NCBI RefSeq assembly: GCF_030272615.1
Contig: NC_081406.1
Location: forward strand, 260,637,386 to 260,701,385
Reading direction: 5' to 3'
Length of the DNA stretch: 64,000 bases
From: Cryptomeria japonica
Lineage: Eukaryota; Streptophyta; Pinopsida; Cupressales; Cupressaceae
Within the stretch, counting starts at the first letter, position 1; each line of letters opens with the position of its first letter. Position numbers and translations under genes: made by a program. This document shows positions 34,713 through 44,700 of this stretch, piece after piece. The notes beneath the pieces were generated by a model. That model was not told the DNA's origin, did not search any database, and was given only the letters and a program-made list of their open reading frames with translations.

Positions 34713-35876
34713 ATGGAGATATTCAGACTTGACAAAGCTATTGAGAATGAAAAGCTAGATCTGGAAATGGCCATAGCACAACTCAAAGAAGCAAGAGAAC
34801 ATCTTTCCCAATCCCTAAAAAGAAGAAAGGAACTAGCAAAAGAAATAAATGATCATGAGTATGTTGAAACAAAAATTGAAGATCTCTTTCCTACAAGTAG
34901 TTCAAATGAAGTAGATGAAGCAAACAATGCAATCAAAGAACTCCTAGAAAAGAATGGATTACTGCAAAAAGAAGTAAGGATGCTAAGAAGAGAACAGGAA
35001 TTTCAGTCTGCAAGATTTTGTGAAATCCTGGAACAAAGGAATAAAATGCAAAATGAAATAGAAGGAAGAAGCAATGAAATTGTACAGCATGAAGATCTCA
35101 CCGAGCAACTCTCCAATGCAAATGAAGAGATCAGAATTCTCAAAGAACAGAATGAAAGTTTGAAAAATGAGCTAGATATTCAAAAGCAAGCAAATGAAAG
35201 GATGATGAAAACTCAAACAGACTTGGATCAATTAAATGAGCAAAATCTTCACAAACAAAAGGATAAAGCTGGTCTTGGTTACAATGAAGAAGGTGAATCT
35301 TCCGAGCAAGGTAGCCGAAGAAATCAAAGACCTACATGCAATTACTATGGTAAGACAGGTCACACATCAAACAAATGTTGGAGCAATGGAAAGACAAGAT
35401 TCAAAGGCAAATGCTACAACTGTAATCAGCATGGTCACAAGGCTAGTGAATGCAAGGAGAAACCAAAATTTGAAGGCAAATGTCACAAATGCAAGAAACA
35501 AGGTCACAAAGCACCAGAATGTAGAACAAAGATATTCACTCCAGCAGAACAAATTGTCAAAGCAATATTTGGTTGGGATTACAATACCTGGTGCAGATGT
35601 CATTATTGTGGAGAATATGGACACATTGGGTTGAATTGTACAAGGCATCATCTAAGGAAGAAAGATACAACCATAAGATGTTATACATGCACTGAACTCG
35701 GACATATAGCCAAGAACTGCATGAACACAAAGAAGGTTGAAGATGAAAAGAAAGCTAAAGCTGACAACATTCGGAAACAGATGAGACAGCAGTGGGTTCC
35801 TAAATCTACCAAGCAGGATAAATCAAGCAATGGTCCTGTCACTCAAGAATTGGGTGACCCCACCATTACAAATTAG
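34713..35876 (+). CDS. Coiled-coil protein with five zinc knuckles (Gag-like)
   Basis: 387 residues from the first ATG after the primer site. Residues 1-180 are charged and heptad-like (coiled coil). Five CCHC-type knuckles follow at 209-222, 234-247, 257-270, 296-309 and 323-336. The first has Tyr in place of its second Cys (CNYYGKTGH); the other four are complete (C-x2-C-x4-H-x4-C). The C-terminus is basic, Lys/Gln-rich. Zinc knuckles of this kind bind RNA in retroelement nucleocapsids, so an RNA-packaging role is likely. There is no recognisable capsid domain (no UBN2 or Retrotrans_gag text), and five knuckles is more than usual for a plant Gag. Intact frame. Confidence 0.85.
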   Translation: MEIFRLDKAIENEKLDLEMAIAQLKEAREHLSQSLKRRKELAKEINDHEYVETKIEDLFPTSSSNEVDEANNAIKELLEKNGLLQKEVRMLRREQEFQSARFCEILEQRNKMQNEIEGRSNEIVQHEDLTEQLSNANEEIRILKEQNESLKNELDIQKQANERMMKTQTDLDQLNEQNLHKQKDKAGLGYNEEGESSEQGSRRNQRPTCNYYGKTGHTSNKCWSNGKTRFKGKCYNCNQHGHKASECKEKPKFEGKCHKCKKQGHKAPECRTKIFTPAEQIVKAIFGWDYNTWCRCHYCGEYGHIGLNCTRHHLRKKDTTIRCYTCTELGHIAKNCMNTKKVEDEKKAKADNIRKQMRQQWVPKSTKQDKSSNGPVTQELGDPTITN

Positions 35877-36279
35877 ATCCATTAAAGAAGATAAGGAACT
35901 GCATCTTCAAAGCCTTACCATAAGCAGTTCCAAAATACAAAAGCATAATCGATGAAATCAGTATTTCCGATACATACAGAAAAGTCACTTACCGAGTTGA
36001 ATGTTACCGAGCATGGTAAAACTGCAGACCTTACCGAGTTAGGTCAGAAATAAGAACACCGAGTTAGGTCAGTCTTACCGAGCAATCACTAAAGTCATTA
36101 AGTCATCTCACCTACCCACTTATCAAGCATTAATGACAGAATTTTAATAAAAAGGGCAAAATCGACTTCATTCTTCACCGCGTTATTCAGCATTCGAAGA
36201 GCTAGGTTTTCAAAGTGCTTAAGGAGATTTAAGATGAATTTGCAGCGAAGAATCTAAAAGGAACTCAGGTTATTTAGCA
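35877..36279 (+). promoter_or_regulatory. Inter-gene spacer with second ACCGAG cluster
   Basis: The spacer of about 400 bp has exact ACCGAG at 35991, 36006, 36033, 36058 and 36077, then an A/T-rich TATA-like TTTTAATAAAAAGG near 36142, then the ATG at 36280. This order (motif cluster, TATA, gene) repeats the U3 design. The spacer could be an internal promoter or an intron; no perfect splice pair was identified. Confidence 0.5.
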
Positions 36280-38841
36280 ATGACTTCTACTAGCACAACC
36301 AGCAGGAGCAAGGCGAAGAAGACTTCCAATATGTTAGTGAAAGGAGTTAAATGGACAGCGCTGAACTTCAAACTCGTTCCAGCGATCGCAGAATCACTCG
36401 ACCCAAGTGGAGCACAGTCCAGAATTCCTTCCAAGGTACTTCTTATCAATGACATTCGTACTCATTTCAAATGCACTATTCAAGGGTTAGGGACTTTGGA
36501 AATGGACAATGCCCTAAATCAGCTATGTGTTGACAAAACCCTGAAACCCGAGCATAGACATTTGGAAATCAAAGGCTTGACCCATATCCCACACCTACCA
36601 AGAAACTTTCAAGTAAAATGGATTAGGTATGTATTGAGCCGTGTACATGATGGGCAACTTTGGTTAGATCAACCTATCTTAATAACAAAGAAGATGATTC
36701 ATAGAATCACAGGATTACCGATGTCAGACAAAGCAAAATCCACCAAAACCCTAGGTCGGGACGAACTGCAGGAGTTAACTCAAGCCGAATGGGATGGCAG
36801 AGGAATGAAAATTAACAATGTATCTGATGTTGAACTTAAATTTGGTATTATTATCATTGCATATAAGCTGTATAGTTCCAGTAGGCTAAATAGTGTGGCA
36901 TGTGAGGCGGTAGACCTTGCCTACAAGGTAGTAAAGAAGAACATGGATTTTGACCTAGCAGAGGTTTTACTAACACAATTCAACAAGAACATGGACAGTA
37001 TAAGGACATCAAAGAATAATCCATGCAAATTTGGTTCTTTGTTGATTTGTATATTTTTCTATGTACAAAACTTTTTCCCTTCTAAAGGCACGGTAGTATG
37101 GAGGAAGGATACTCCAATTTTGTATCAGATAAATGAGTTTATAGCAGAAATAGGTCAGAATTTTGAGACAGTAATGGATAATTATTTTGAAGAATTTAAG
37201 GACAAAATGAACAACAGGTTCAGGATTCCTCCTAAGTTGGTAAAAGATTACAAGGATGATATATGCTTCATGGTAGACTGTGATAAAGTTTACATCCAGG
37301 CAGCCATACCCCGAGTGGCATGGGTAAAACCATTACCCTATGAAATTAACATAGATGAAGCAAGGGATATAATAGAAGCCCTGATAAATGAGCCAGCCAT
37401 TCCCAACACCTCTGCATTTGGCACTTATGATGAGGCCAAAGACAGAATTGAGCTTGAAAACAAGCTTCCAAAGGCCACCACCAATACCAAGAGGAAGGCA
37501 GCTAAAACAGAGGAATCAGAAGAGGAATCAGAGGAGGAAACAGAAACATCAAAGAAGAAAGGCAAAGTAGTAATCACAAAGCCCAAACCTAAAACTGCAG
37601 TGTTCACAAGGAAAACCAGAAAAGGGCAGAAAGAAAGTGAAATTCTATTCAGGAGACCCCCTCCTACCTTCGAAGAAAAATTGAAGCAGTTGGAACAAGG
37701 ATCTGGCATGGCTAACTTCAAGGCACTGAGGTATGAAAACAGATCAGATGCAGAAAAGATGCAGATCGAGGAGCTTTTACTGAATAAAATGGGAAAATGG
37801 AAATATACCCCAGATGATATCAGCTCTCAAATTCCAAATGAGCTTCTAGTCAGGATTAGACCAAGATGGACTTCAGCAGTGCAAACTGTCAAAGACATTT
37901 ATGCACAAACCTTGAAACAGTTGTTACCGAACCTGACATATAAAGAAGTAAAAGAGGCATTAAAGAAGAATGAACACCAAATGACACTTAGGTTTCATAC
38001 CTTCTTAGTTCTCTCCAAGCAGATAGAAGCAATAGTAAATAATGCCACAATTGTGTGGAAAAGGATATATAATCTGCCAATGCCATCTGACCCCACGGTA
38101 ACAACTGAGGGTGAAAAAGAAGAGGATGAAGAGGATGAAGAGGAGAAGGAAGAAGAAGAAGCAGCTAAGGAAGAAGGAGACACGGTAATCATAAGTGAAG
38201 AAGAAGAAGGTGACACGGTGATAATAGGTGATGAAGAAGATGATCCTGAACAGGTAGCAGCAAAAGTCATTGCATCTCTTCCTCACTCACAGCAGAAAGG
38301 CATTGCATCATCAGCTTCAGCCAGCAGCACAGTAGCTACATCTATTGCTCAATCCTTGCCAATCACCTCTCAGCTCCAGACTCCAATAGTTACCTCATCC
38401 ACTGAGCTGCAGAGCATGTCATTATCTACCGGGATGCAGAGTGTTGCTTCTACCGAGCAACAAGTGATTTCTTCAGTCACCGAGATCACAACTTCTCCTG
38501 CAGCATGTATAGTAAGTTCTGCAACCTCTCCAGTTTTGACACATTCTTTTGCACCTATCAGCACTCCTGCATGTACATCAATTTTGGAAACAGTCGGTAC
38601 ATCCATGAGTCTTCCTATTCCAGTTATAACAGCTAGTCCAACCTTATCAACCATTGTAACTACATCAAAAGATAAGGAAGTAAGCACAAAAGTAATACAA
38701 AAGACACCTTTAAAACTTCTGCTTACCGGCAAGGCTATAGAGGATGATATAGATCTGGATAAAGAAATTGTCATTCCACAAATAGACCTCAATACTGCAT
38801 CAATTGATGAAATGAGATTGATCAGCCAGATGTTAGAATAG
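36280..38841 (+). CDS. Second protein of the young element, unknown family
   Basis: 853 residues, ATG to TAG, no introns evident. Residues about 1-390 form a globular part with WIRYVLSRVHDGQLWLDQ and ILITKKMIHRITGLPMSD. Residues about 395-450 are a charged linker with basic nuclear-localisation-like runs (KRKAAK, SKKKGK, RKTRKGQK). A second folded part (about 460-600) contains LLLNKMGKWKYTPDDI. An acidic run (about 607-650, nearly all Glu/Asp) and a Ser/Thr-rich tail follow. I do not recognise the family, and there are no polymerase, protease or integrase motifs. Its layout parallels the decayed gene at 15870. The frame continues beyond the TAG for another 250 codons, so this may be a truncated product. 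Confidence 0.75.
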   Translation: MTSTSTTSRSKAKKTSNMLVKGVKWTALNFKLVPAIAESLDPSGAQSRIPSKVLLINDIRTHFKCTIQGLGTLEMDNALNQLCVDKTLKPEHRHLEIKGLTHIPHLPRNFQVKWIRYVLSRVHDGQLWLDQPILITKKMIHRITGLPMSDKAKSTKTLGRDELQELTQAEWDGRGMKINNVSDVELKFGIIIIAYKLYSSSRLNSVACEAVDLAYKVVKKNMDFDLAEVLLTQFNKNMDSIRTSKNNPCKFGSLLICIFFYVQNFFPSKGTVVWRKDTPILYQINEFIAEIGQNFETVMDNYFEEFKDKMNNRFRIPPKLVKDYKDDICFMVDCDKVYIQAAIPRVAWVKPLPYEINIDEARDIIEALINEPAIPNTSAFGTYDEAKDRIELENKLPKATTNTKRKAAKTEESEEESEEETETSKKKGKVVITKPKPKTAVFTRKTRKGQKESEILFRRPPPTFEEKLKQLEQGSGMANFKALRYENRSDAEKMQIEELLLNKMGKWKYTPDDISSQIPNELLVRIRPRWTSAVQTVKDIYAQTLKQLLPNLTYKEVKEALKKNEHQMTLRFHTFLVLSKQIEAIVNNATIVWKRIYNLPMPSDPTVTTEGEKEEDEEDEEEKEEEEAAKEEGDTVIISEEEEGDTVIIGDEEDDPEQVAAKVIASLPHSQQKGIASSASASSTVATSIAQSLPITSQLQTPIVTSSTELQSMSLSTGMQSVASTEQQVISSVTEITTSPAACIVSSATSPVLTHSFAPISTPACTSILETVGTSMSLPIPVITASPTLSTIVTTSKDKEVSTKVIQKTPLKLLLTGKAIEDDIDLDKEIVIPQIDLNTASIDEMRLISQMLE

Positions 38842-39594
38842 AAAGCAAAACAAAAACAATTAAGAAGTGAGAGAGATAGGGAATTCAACATCATAAATGG
38901 TGCAAAGACCATTCTTACAGATGCCTTAGGCATAAAAGTTGATCCCTCTCAACACATTTTGCTACAACTCGAAGAGGCTGTGAGTAGATTCAATGAGGAC
39001 TCATCAGGAGAAGAGAAACTAATAGAAAGAACCGAGAAGAAATTTGATAACAAGGTGCTTGAGCACATTGCTCAGCAGATAGCAATAAAACAAGTAGAAT
39101 TGACCACTATTTTGGCCAAGTTAGAAAATTCTTTTAATAATGTAACTTCATTCTTTGCAAAGTTATGTGATGTCACCGAGTTCACAAAAGGAATCAGAGA
39201 TCAACTGAAGAAAGTTGATGATGATCTGAAAGCAAGTGCACAACAGTTGCAGCTTGACCCCAGCTCAAGCTCAACTCACCATTCAAAAATCAGAGTCCTA
39301 TCAGATAAGCAATCAGAATTGCTTAGGGAAGATGCAAGGATCCGGTCTACATTGTTAGATATTCAGAATATGATCCTTCCTAACATGGATACAATGCAGA
39401 AACACATTACACATTCCAAAACATTGATCCATGATAACAGTTTTTCAGTTGCAGAGCATGTAATTGAACTATCGGCCAAAGTTCAAGTTGCATTGTCTAT
39501 TTGCACAATTTTGCAAGAAAATTGGGATAATACCTTGGCGCTTATCAAACAGGTACACTCAGAGTTTATCTCACACTATAATATTTCTATTTGA
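38842..39594 (+). pseudogene. In-frame continuation of the second protein after a single TAG
   Basis: Directly after the TAG at 38839-38841 the same frame stays open for 250 codons to TGA at 39594. It encodes a charged, helical, coiled-coil-like segment (KKFDNKVLEHIAQQIAIKQ, then LKKVDDDLKASAQQLQ). There is no ATG at the start of the continuation, so it is not a separate gene: it is either read through or cut off by a recent stop. A CAG-to-TAG change is the simplest origin and fits cytosine deamination in a CHG context. The intact unit would be about 1104 codons. Confidence 0.7.
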
Positions 39595-39868
39595 GTTATC
39601 TATTCTTTGGCATTATTGTCAAAAAGGGGGAGAATATGGAACATATTAGAGACAAAGGGAGAATGATCAAGGGAGAATGTAAATAACAATTGGTATAGAG
39701 ATAAGTGTATAGAATCATATGTATATTCTATGGGGGAGTTATGTACAGTGAGATATACAGGTATATACAGCAATCTACAATTGGTATCAATTTTGAAGAA
39801 TCAAGTCAGCATGACAGATTCATTTTTGTCTCATAAGTGTTTTTGTCACTAATGCCAAAGGGGGAGAT
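39595..39868 (+). other. 3' untranslated part with polypurine tract
   Basis: Non-coding. AAAGGGGGAG at 39857-39866 ends two bases before the 3' LTR and is the probable primer for plus-strand synthesis. A second purine run, AAAAAGGGGGAGAA, lies near 39621-39634 in similar context (cattattgtc before it), resembling the duplicated tract of some copia-type elements. Confidence 0.7.
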
Positions 39869-41037
39869 TGTTGGAATAATGATATATTTGTCATTAGTGA
39901 ATAACACTTAGTGAAAACACTTATTCGATTTTGAATTCTTACCGAGCTCATCACTCAGTCCACAGCCTATACCGAGCATTCAGTAAAGCTCACCGATTAA
40001 ACAGTTCAAACCGAGCAGTAAGACTATTACCGAGCATATGAGACAAACAGCAGTAACCGAGAAGTCAGTTCTTACCGAGTTACCAGTGGTTACCGAGTGA
40101 CACTATATCTACCGAGTCACCACAGCTACCGAGTTCCAAGCTACACTTCGGGACTAGTATGGACCGAGCTTCTACTCTTACCGAGAGCATGACGATGCCG
40201 AGTACTGTAGTGGACGCCGTGTATCAGAAGATCACCGAGCCAGCTTGAGGAACCGAGTATCTACCGACTCAGTAATATTTTGTTCACCTATGTAAGGCCG
40301 ACTTAAGAATGAGTTTATGTTATTAATTTGTATGAGGCCGACTTTATGAAATGTAAATGTAATTATGGATGGTATATATATGTGATGTATTATACCATCT
40401 GTAATCTGTAATGTGAAAAATGTAAGATGTATGAATATGCGAAATTAGAAAGAGCAGAGCAGAAACTGCATTAAGGCAGCAGATCAGAACATTTTCGCAG
40501 AGTCAGTAAAGGAGCAGAATCGACATATCTATCTCAGAAGGAGATCAATACTCAAAAGATCTTATCAGCAATAAAGTTGTAAGTCAAGATCTACTGTTTC
40601 ATCCTAACAGTTGAATCAGTTTGTAAATCCTTTTACCGGGTAGACTTAACAGTCTTTTGTAAATCTCTTAACCGAGTGCATACTTCATTGTATGTTTGTA
40701 AATCCTCTAACAAGGTGGACCTAGCAGTCCAAATTTGCTTCTAACAGGGCAGATCATCAGAAGTGATCATTGTAAGCCTTAACCGGCCAACTTTTACTGC
40801 AGTACCAAAGTTTTGTGGGTACCATCCCCACCCCAGTTTTACTTTCTATTTGGAAGGTTTCTGGGTCACCAAATCTTTGTGTTAAGTGTTGTGAATGATT
40901 ATACTTTCATGCATACAGTAGATTAAATGAATGAATGGTTTAATATATGCAAGTGCAGAAATGAATTAAAAGTTTTAAGTGTTACTGATTCACCCCTCCC
41001 CTCTCAGTAACTTGGTTAGTCCTGAATATTTTCAACA
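39869..41037 (+). repeat. 3' LTR of the young element
   Basis: 1169 bp. In this copy 39971 and 40056 read ACCGAG where the 5' LTR has ATCGAG and ACCAAG, giving 13 exact motifs in U3. It ends TTTTCAACA and the satellite resumes with cgtgacaacattcgattg. Confidence 0.95.
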
Positions 41038-41345
41038 CGTGACAACATTCGATTGAATGAGACTAACGATTTTTTCGCCAACTGAAAAAATGTTGCCCTA
41101 ATAAAACCGTAGGGAAGCTTGAAAACTAGAGATAGGCTTTTGTAGGGACCCCTCTCATGGCCCAGTAGGTTTAAATGGATCGTTTGCAAGTGCCACAGAT
41201 TCTGAGTTAGGCCACATCAAAGTTTGACAATTTTTAGCACTTAGGGTGCTCAAGGGTTGACGTCGGTAGGGTATGACCCCAAGCGTTCAACCGAGTGGGG
41301 GGGGGGGGGGGGGGAATAGGAGCAAGAGCATGCATAGGGTAATAA
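41038..41345. repeat. Right end of the 360-bp satellite
   Basis: Resumes the monomer cut by the insertion and runs to the end of the array. It contains the longest G run of the array, 18 G at 41297-41314, after CAACCGAGT. Confidence 0.85.
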
Positions 41346-41475
41346 TGAATTGTATTTTTCATTAAATGAATTTTATTGTATTTTTCATTAAATGAACTAT
41401 ATTGTATTGTTCATTATACAAACAACACTTACGATGAAATGAAATGAATTGTATTGTTCATTAAATAACCATTGT
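41346..41475. repeat. Short AT-rich tandem repeat
   Basis: Three to four imperfect copies of ATTGTATTTTTCATTAAATG at the right border of the satellite, with palindromic TTCATTAAATGAA cores. Confidence 0.6.
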
Positions 41476-41629
41476 TAATTATTGGACTCAAGATTAAAGT
41501 TTTCCATGATAACACCATGCACACATGAGCAACAATTTATATGATCAAATATCAACTTCTGTATATATGAAAATGTCAAATGATTACAAGTGTATGTCCA
41601 TACACAAATATGGCATAAACACAACTCAA

Positions 41630-43650
41630 ACAAAATGTATGTCTATATATGTGAATGTATGTCCATATACAAAATATACATGCCATTTAGACATGTAAGC
41701 ATCCCAAAACTATCTATAACATCCTTAGCTACTGATGGATCATCAAAATCGATCCTCTTCGCCACATTGCTCGGCTCTGAAGGATCCTGCTCAAGAAAAA
41801 ACAAACCACGATTAAGATTAGTTAAATTATAGAACTCACATTCAAAAAGTTAACATAAAAATGAACTATAATTGAACTATTCTTGTTTAACTCATCTCCA
41901 TGTTTTCTCTTCGGCTTTGGAGGATTCTTGATGTATGTCTTCGATAGAGGAGGTATGTTTTCAATATTTTCATACACAACCTACATATGTTCACAAACAT
42001 GACATTGATACAAGTTAGCATATAATTTTCATTGATAATAACAAATTATATCTATTAAACACAAAATAAAATAAACACACATGTACTCGAGGCATCTCTT
42101 CTTCTTCTTCATCTTCAATATAGTGGGTGTAGTCAATAAGGATGTGAAGCCAAGAATATTTTGTACATATACAAAACAAGTATATGAAACTATCAATCTA
42201 TGTCTAGACGTGTATAATGATTATAAGTTATTTAAACTATTCATTCAATCATATTTGCATTCAATTAACTTTCCCTTGTCTCCAACTGCACTACCAGATC
42301 TTGAATCACACAGCCCCACACTCATGCTACTGGTACCCTACAAGAGTAAAATAAGATATACATGCAAGTTACTACATAATCTAATTAATACCAATATAAA
42401 TGATGAGCATGTATGTACAATAAAATACAAACGACTAGGTGCAATAATATATGTATCGTAAAGCTATCAAGGCCAAATGAAATGGTCATCAAGGTGCCCT
42501 CCTAGATTTGTGTCAATTCCTCCTCTGTCATCAACTATTAAATAGACCATGTAAATAAAAATTAGTACTTAATATTATCTAGATTATAAATATTCATTTA
42601 AAATATAGAATGAACTGTGAAAATAAAAATCTTACCACTACGTCATCAATGTATGATGAAGGTGCCTCCTCGCCTCTAGCATTCAAGGACTCTCCAGGGT
42701 ATCCTCAAGTCTTTGTCATAACATCTAGTGCATCATGCATCTCATGCACCTCATAATCTGCAGTGTGCGCAGGAGGATCAACAGGTTGTCCAACTGGACC
42801 CAAGCATACGTGCCCACACATGACACAACTATGGGGTATGCAAATGTGTGGAGTCGAGGAGGACATGTCAGCACTGCTGGATGCACCACTACCATCAAAA
42901 GTAGGCTGAGCTACTGCCCTACCTTGAGAAACCAAAGGCTACTGAAAGAGTGAATAGTCGATATGGTCTGTGACGTCGCCTCACAGATGTTATCTAGATG
43001 CTACACTAGAGGTGGGGGATCAACGAGAGGAGGGGGGACATATGGGCCTTGGACTAATCTAACTGCCCCAAGTCTATTTTGGGGCATACCTAAACCCGCA
43101 CCCTAGAAAGGTTGGATGTCAAAGTAGTTCACATGTTTTCCTAAAACAAACTCAGCATACAATTTTTTGATGAAGTAGAAGGGGACATCAAGATTATTGC
43201 TGGGTGGTTTATCGAAAACCATCCACCAATGATCCCAAAAGTTTTTCACAATACCATCATTTGTGCACCATTTAATAGAAAATTTTATTTTTTGGGTGTC
43301 TACGGGTTGACCAGTGCGGGGATTCACAAACAATGCGATGATAGAGGCTTTGGATATCTCGAGATCCTTGATCTCTTTATAGGACAAGCCATCTGCATAT
43401 TGTTCCCTCATAGAATCACACCATAAAAGAGTGGCATTGTGCTCCTCAGTGATGATTTCTATACTCTTTATGATCAACGTGAGGGGATCAAACATTGGGT
43501 TCAGGCAAGGGATCCTACGATAGACATATGCAATCCCCCTCAATTGGTTCAAATTTTGTCCAATTAAATCCTAAATTGAGGGGGGGTTGGCAAAGGAGGG
43601 TTTTGTGCTTGCGGTTGTGGTCGATCAATTTTTTCACTGTTATCCCCCAT
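41630..43650 (-). pseudogene. Decayed multi-exon gene of unknown family, copy 2
   Basis: Homologue of the gene at 3222-4611. The ATG lies at 43650-43648, followed by a Pro/Gln-rich head. A frameshift at a C run (about 43575) leads into the frame 43552-43103 with YADGLSY, SIIALFVNPRTG, MVFDKPPSNNLDVPFYFIKK and NYFDIQPF. The TAG at 43105-43103 stands where copy 1 has a Gln codon. Downstream exon-like blocks have acceptor or donor signals: ending before GTAAGATTT near 42636, starting after TTTAATAG near 42535, after CTTGTAG near 42340, after TATGTAG near 41982 and after GAGCAG near 41790. The last block encodes RIDFDDPSVAKDVID and ends in a TAG near 41650. Function unknown. Confidence 0.55.
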
Positions 43651-43859
43651 TTTTAACCTAATTGAATGTAAACAATTGAATTTAGTTAACAAATTTAAAC
43701 AATTTTGTATTTGACTTTAAAAAACCTAGTTTTCATGAAAAAAAACATATTTTGAATGAAAAACAAATAAACATTAAAAAAAATACAAAAATTTGAATGA
43801 AAATGATGAAAAACAATAAAAATCCTACCTTTTAATGGATTTTTTTGCAAATTTGGGTC

Positions 43860-44065
43860 ACCAAATCGGATATTAGATTTTAAAAAAAGCGCTCAGCCCA
43901 TGGGTGAAAAATAACTCATGGACTGTCATAACCCACTTATATTGTCTCAGAAGATCGGATATCAGATTTTTATAGTTAAATTATTTTAATTATATTATAT
44001 AATATAATAATACATTATATAATATAATTATATAATATTATATTATATTATATAATATAATATTC
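43860..44065. repeat. GATATC-type palindromes and AT-palindromic tract
   Basis: Two tcggatat(t/c)aga words (43868, 43953) are followed by about 80 bp consisting only of A and T with overlapping ATATAAT/ATTATAT palindromes (43983-44063). This sits between copy 2 of the unknown gene and a truncated LTR. Confidence 0.6.
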
Positions 44066-44084
44066 TAAATTATTGTTCAGCATT

Positions 44085-44700
44085 TTATCTTGGAGTTTTT
44101 AATTCCTTTGTTCTTTCCCAAGGAATTTTATATTCCTTTTTTTCTTCCCAATGTACTTGGGGAACTCTTCCCCTTGTATTTGAGAAGTGTGGAGACAAGA
44201 AATGGTTTTATGGCGAATCTCTTGGATCTCCCACTTTTTCCTCTCAATCCTCTCCCACCTTCTTCCAATCCTATCCCTTCATTACCGTTAATTTTGGCCA
44301 TCCATTTTGAGTCTCTCCAATCTATAAATTGGAGTCTCCACTCCTTACAAATCATCCATCTTTCAAGTAATTTCATGCTATCCATTTGAGTTTGAAAATC
44401 CATCCAAAACATCCTCATAATGCAAAATTCATGCCTCATTTAAGCCATATCCATCATCATCCAGATCGAGTCCCAATCAATCATGTTGTGTAGTGGAGAG
44501 CAATCCACAATCCACCATATCAATTTAGATAAAATCAAGTGGAGCATTTGGGCACATATCCACTTCAAGCTCAATCAAAGGAAGAAGAGAATCCACAATC
44601 AAGGTATTTAAAAAAAGGCTATTTGCTTATTTTGAATGATTTGTTGTCTTTCATGTTTTGATTTATGCATTAACCTTTTTTTCCTATTTTTCTGCTCTTC
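44085..44700 (+). mobile_element. Truncated LTR related to the 7993 element
   Basis: Matches the middle and 3' part of the LTR at 7993-9245 (CCCAATGTACTTGGG, GTGTGGAGACAAGAAATG, TCTATAAATTGG with TATA at 44321, and an AATCAAGGTAT region). It lacks the AT-rich head and is clearly diverged, so it is an older, 5'-truncated copy. Confidence 0.7.

Larger units (their letters stand above)
33480..41037 (+). mobile_element. Young non-autonomous LTR retrotransposon
   Basis: Two 1169-bp LTRs (TGTTGGAATAATG...TTTTCAACA) differ at four positions (0.34%). Next to the 5' LTR is a primer-binding site TGGTATCAGAGC and before the 3' LTR the purine tract AAAGGGGGAG. The insertion site lies in the 360-bp satellite. 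The flanks share catgac/cgtgac, an imperfect 6-bp duplication. Inside are a coiled-coil/zinc-knuckle gene, a spacer with promoter-like motifs and a long second gene. There is no protease, integrase or reverse transcriptase, so movement would need enzymes from a relative. The ends (tRNA-Met site, CAAAGGGGGAGATTGTTGG-type junction) resemble those of Ty1/copia elements, but no pol remains to confirm it. It is the youngest insertion in the window. Confidence 0.9.

Noticed and set aside
37995..38286. Ser-rich and Phe-rich minus-strand frames
   Set aside because: Shadows of the acidic GAA/GAG-rich stretch of the second gene of the young element.
33475..41043. Perfect 5-bp target duplication for the young element
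   Set aside because: The flanks give catgac and cgtgac, so the duplication is imperfect (one transition). The insertion is still supported by the interrupted satellite monomer.
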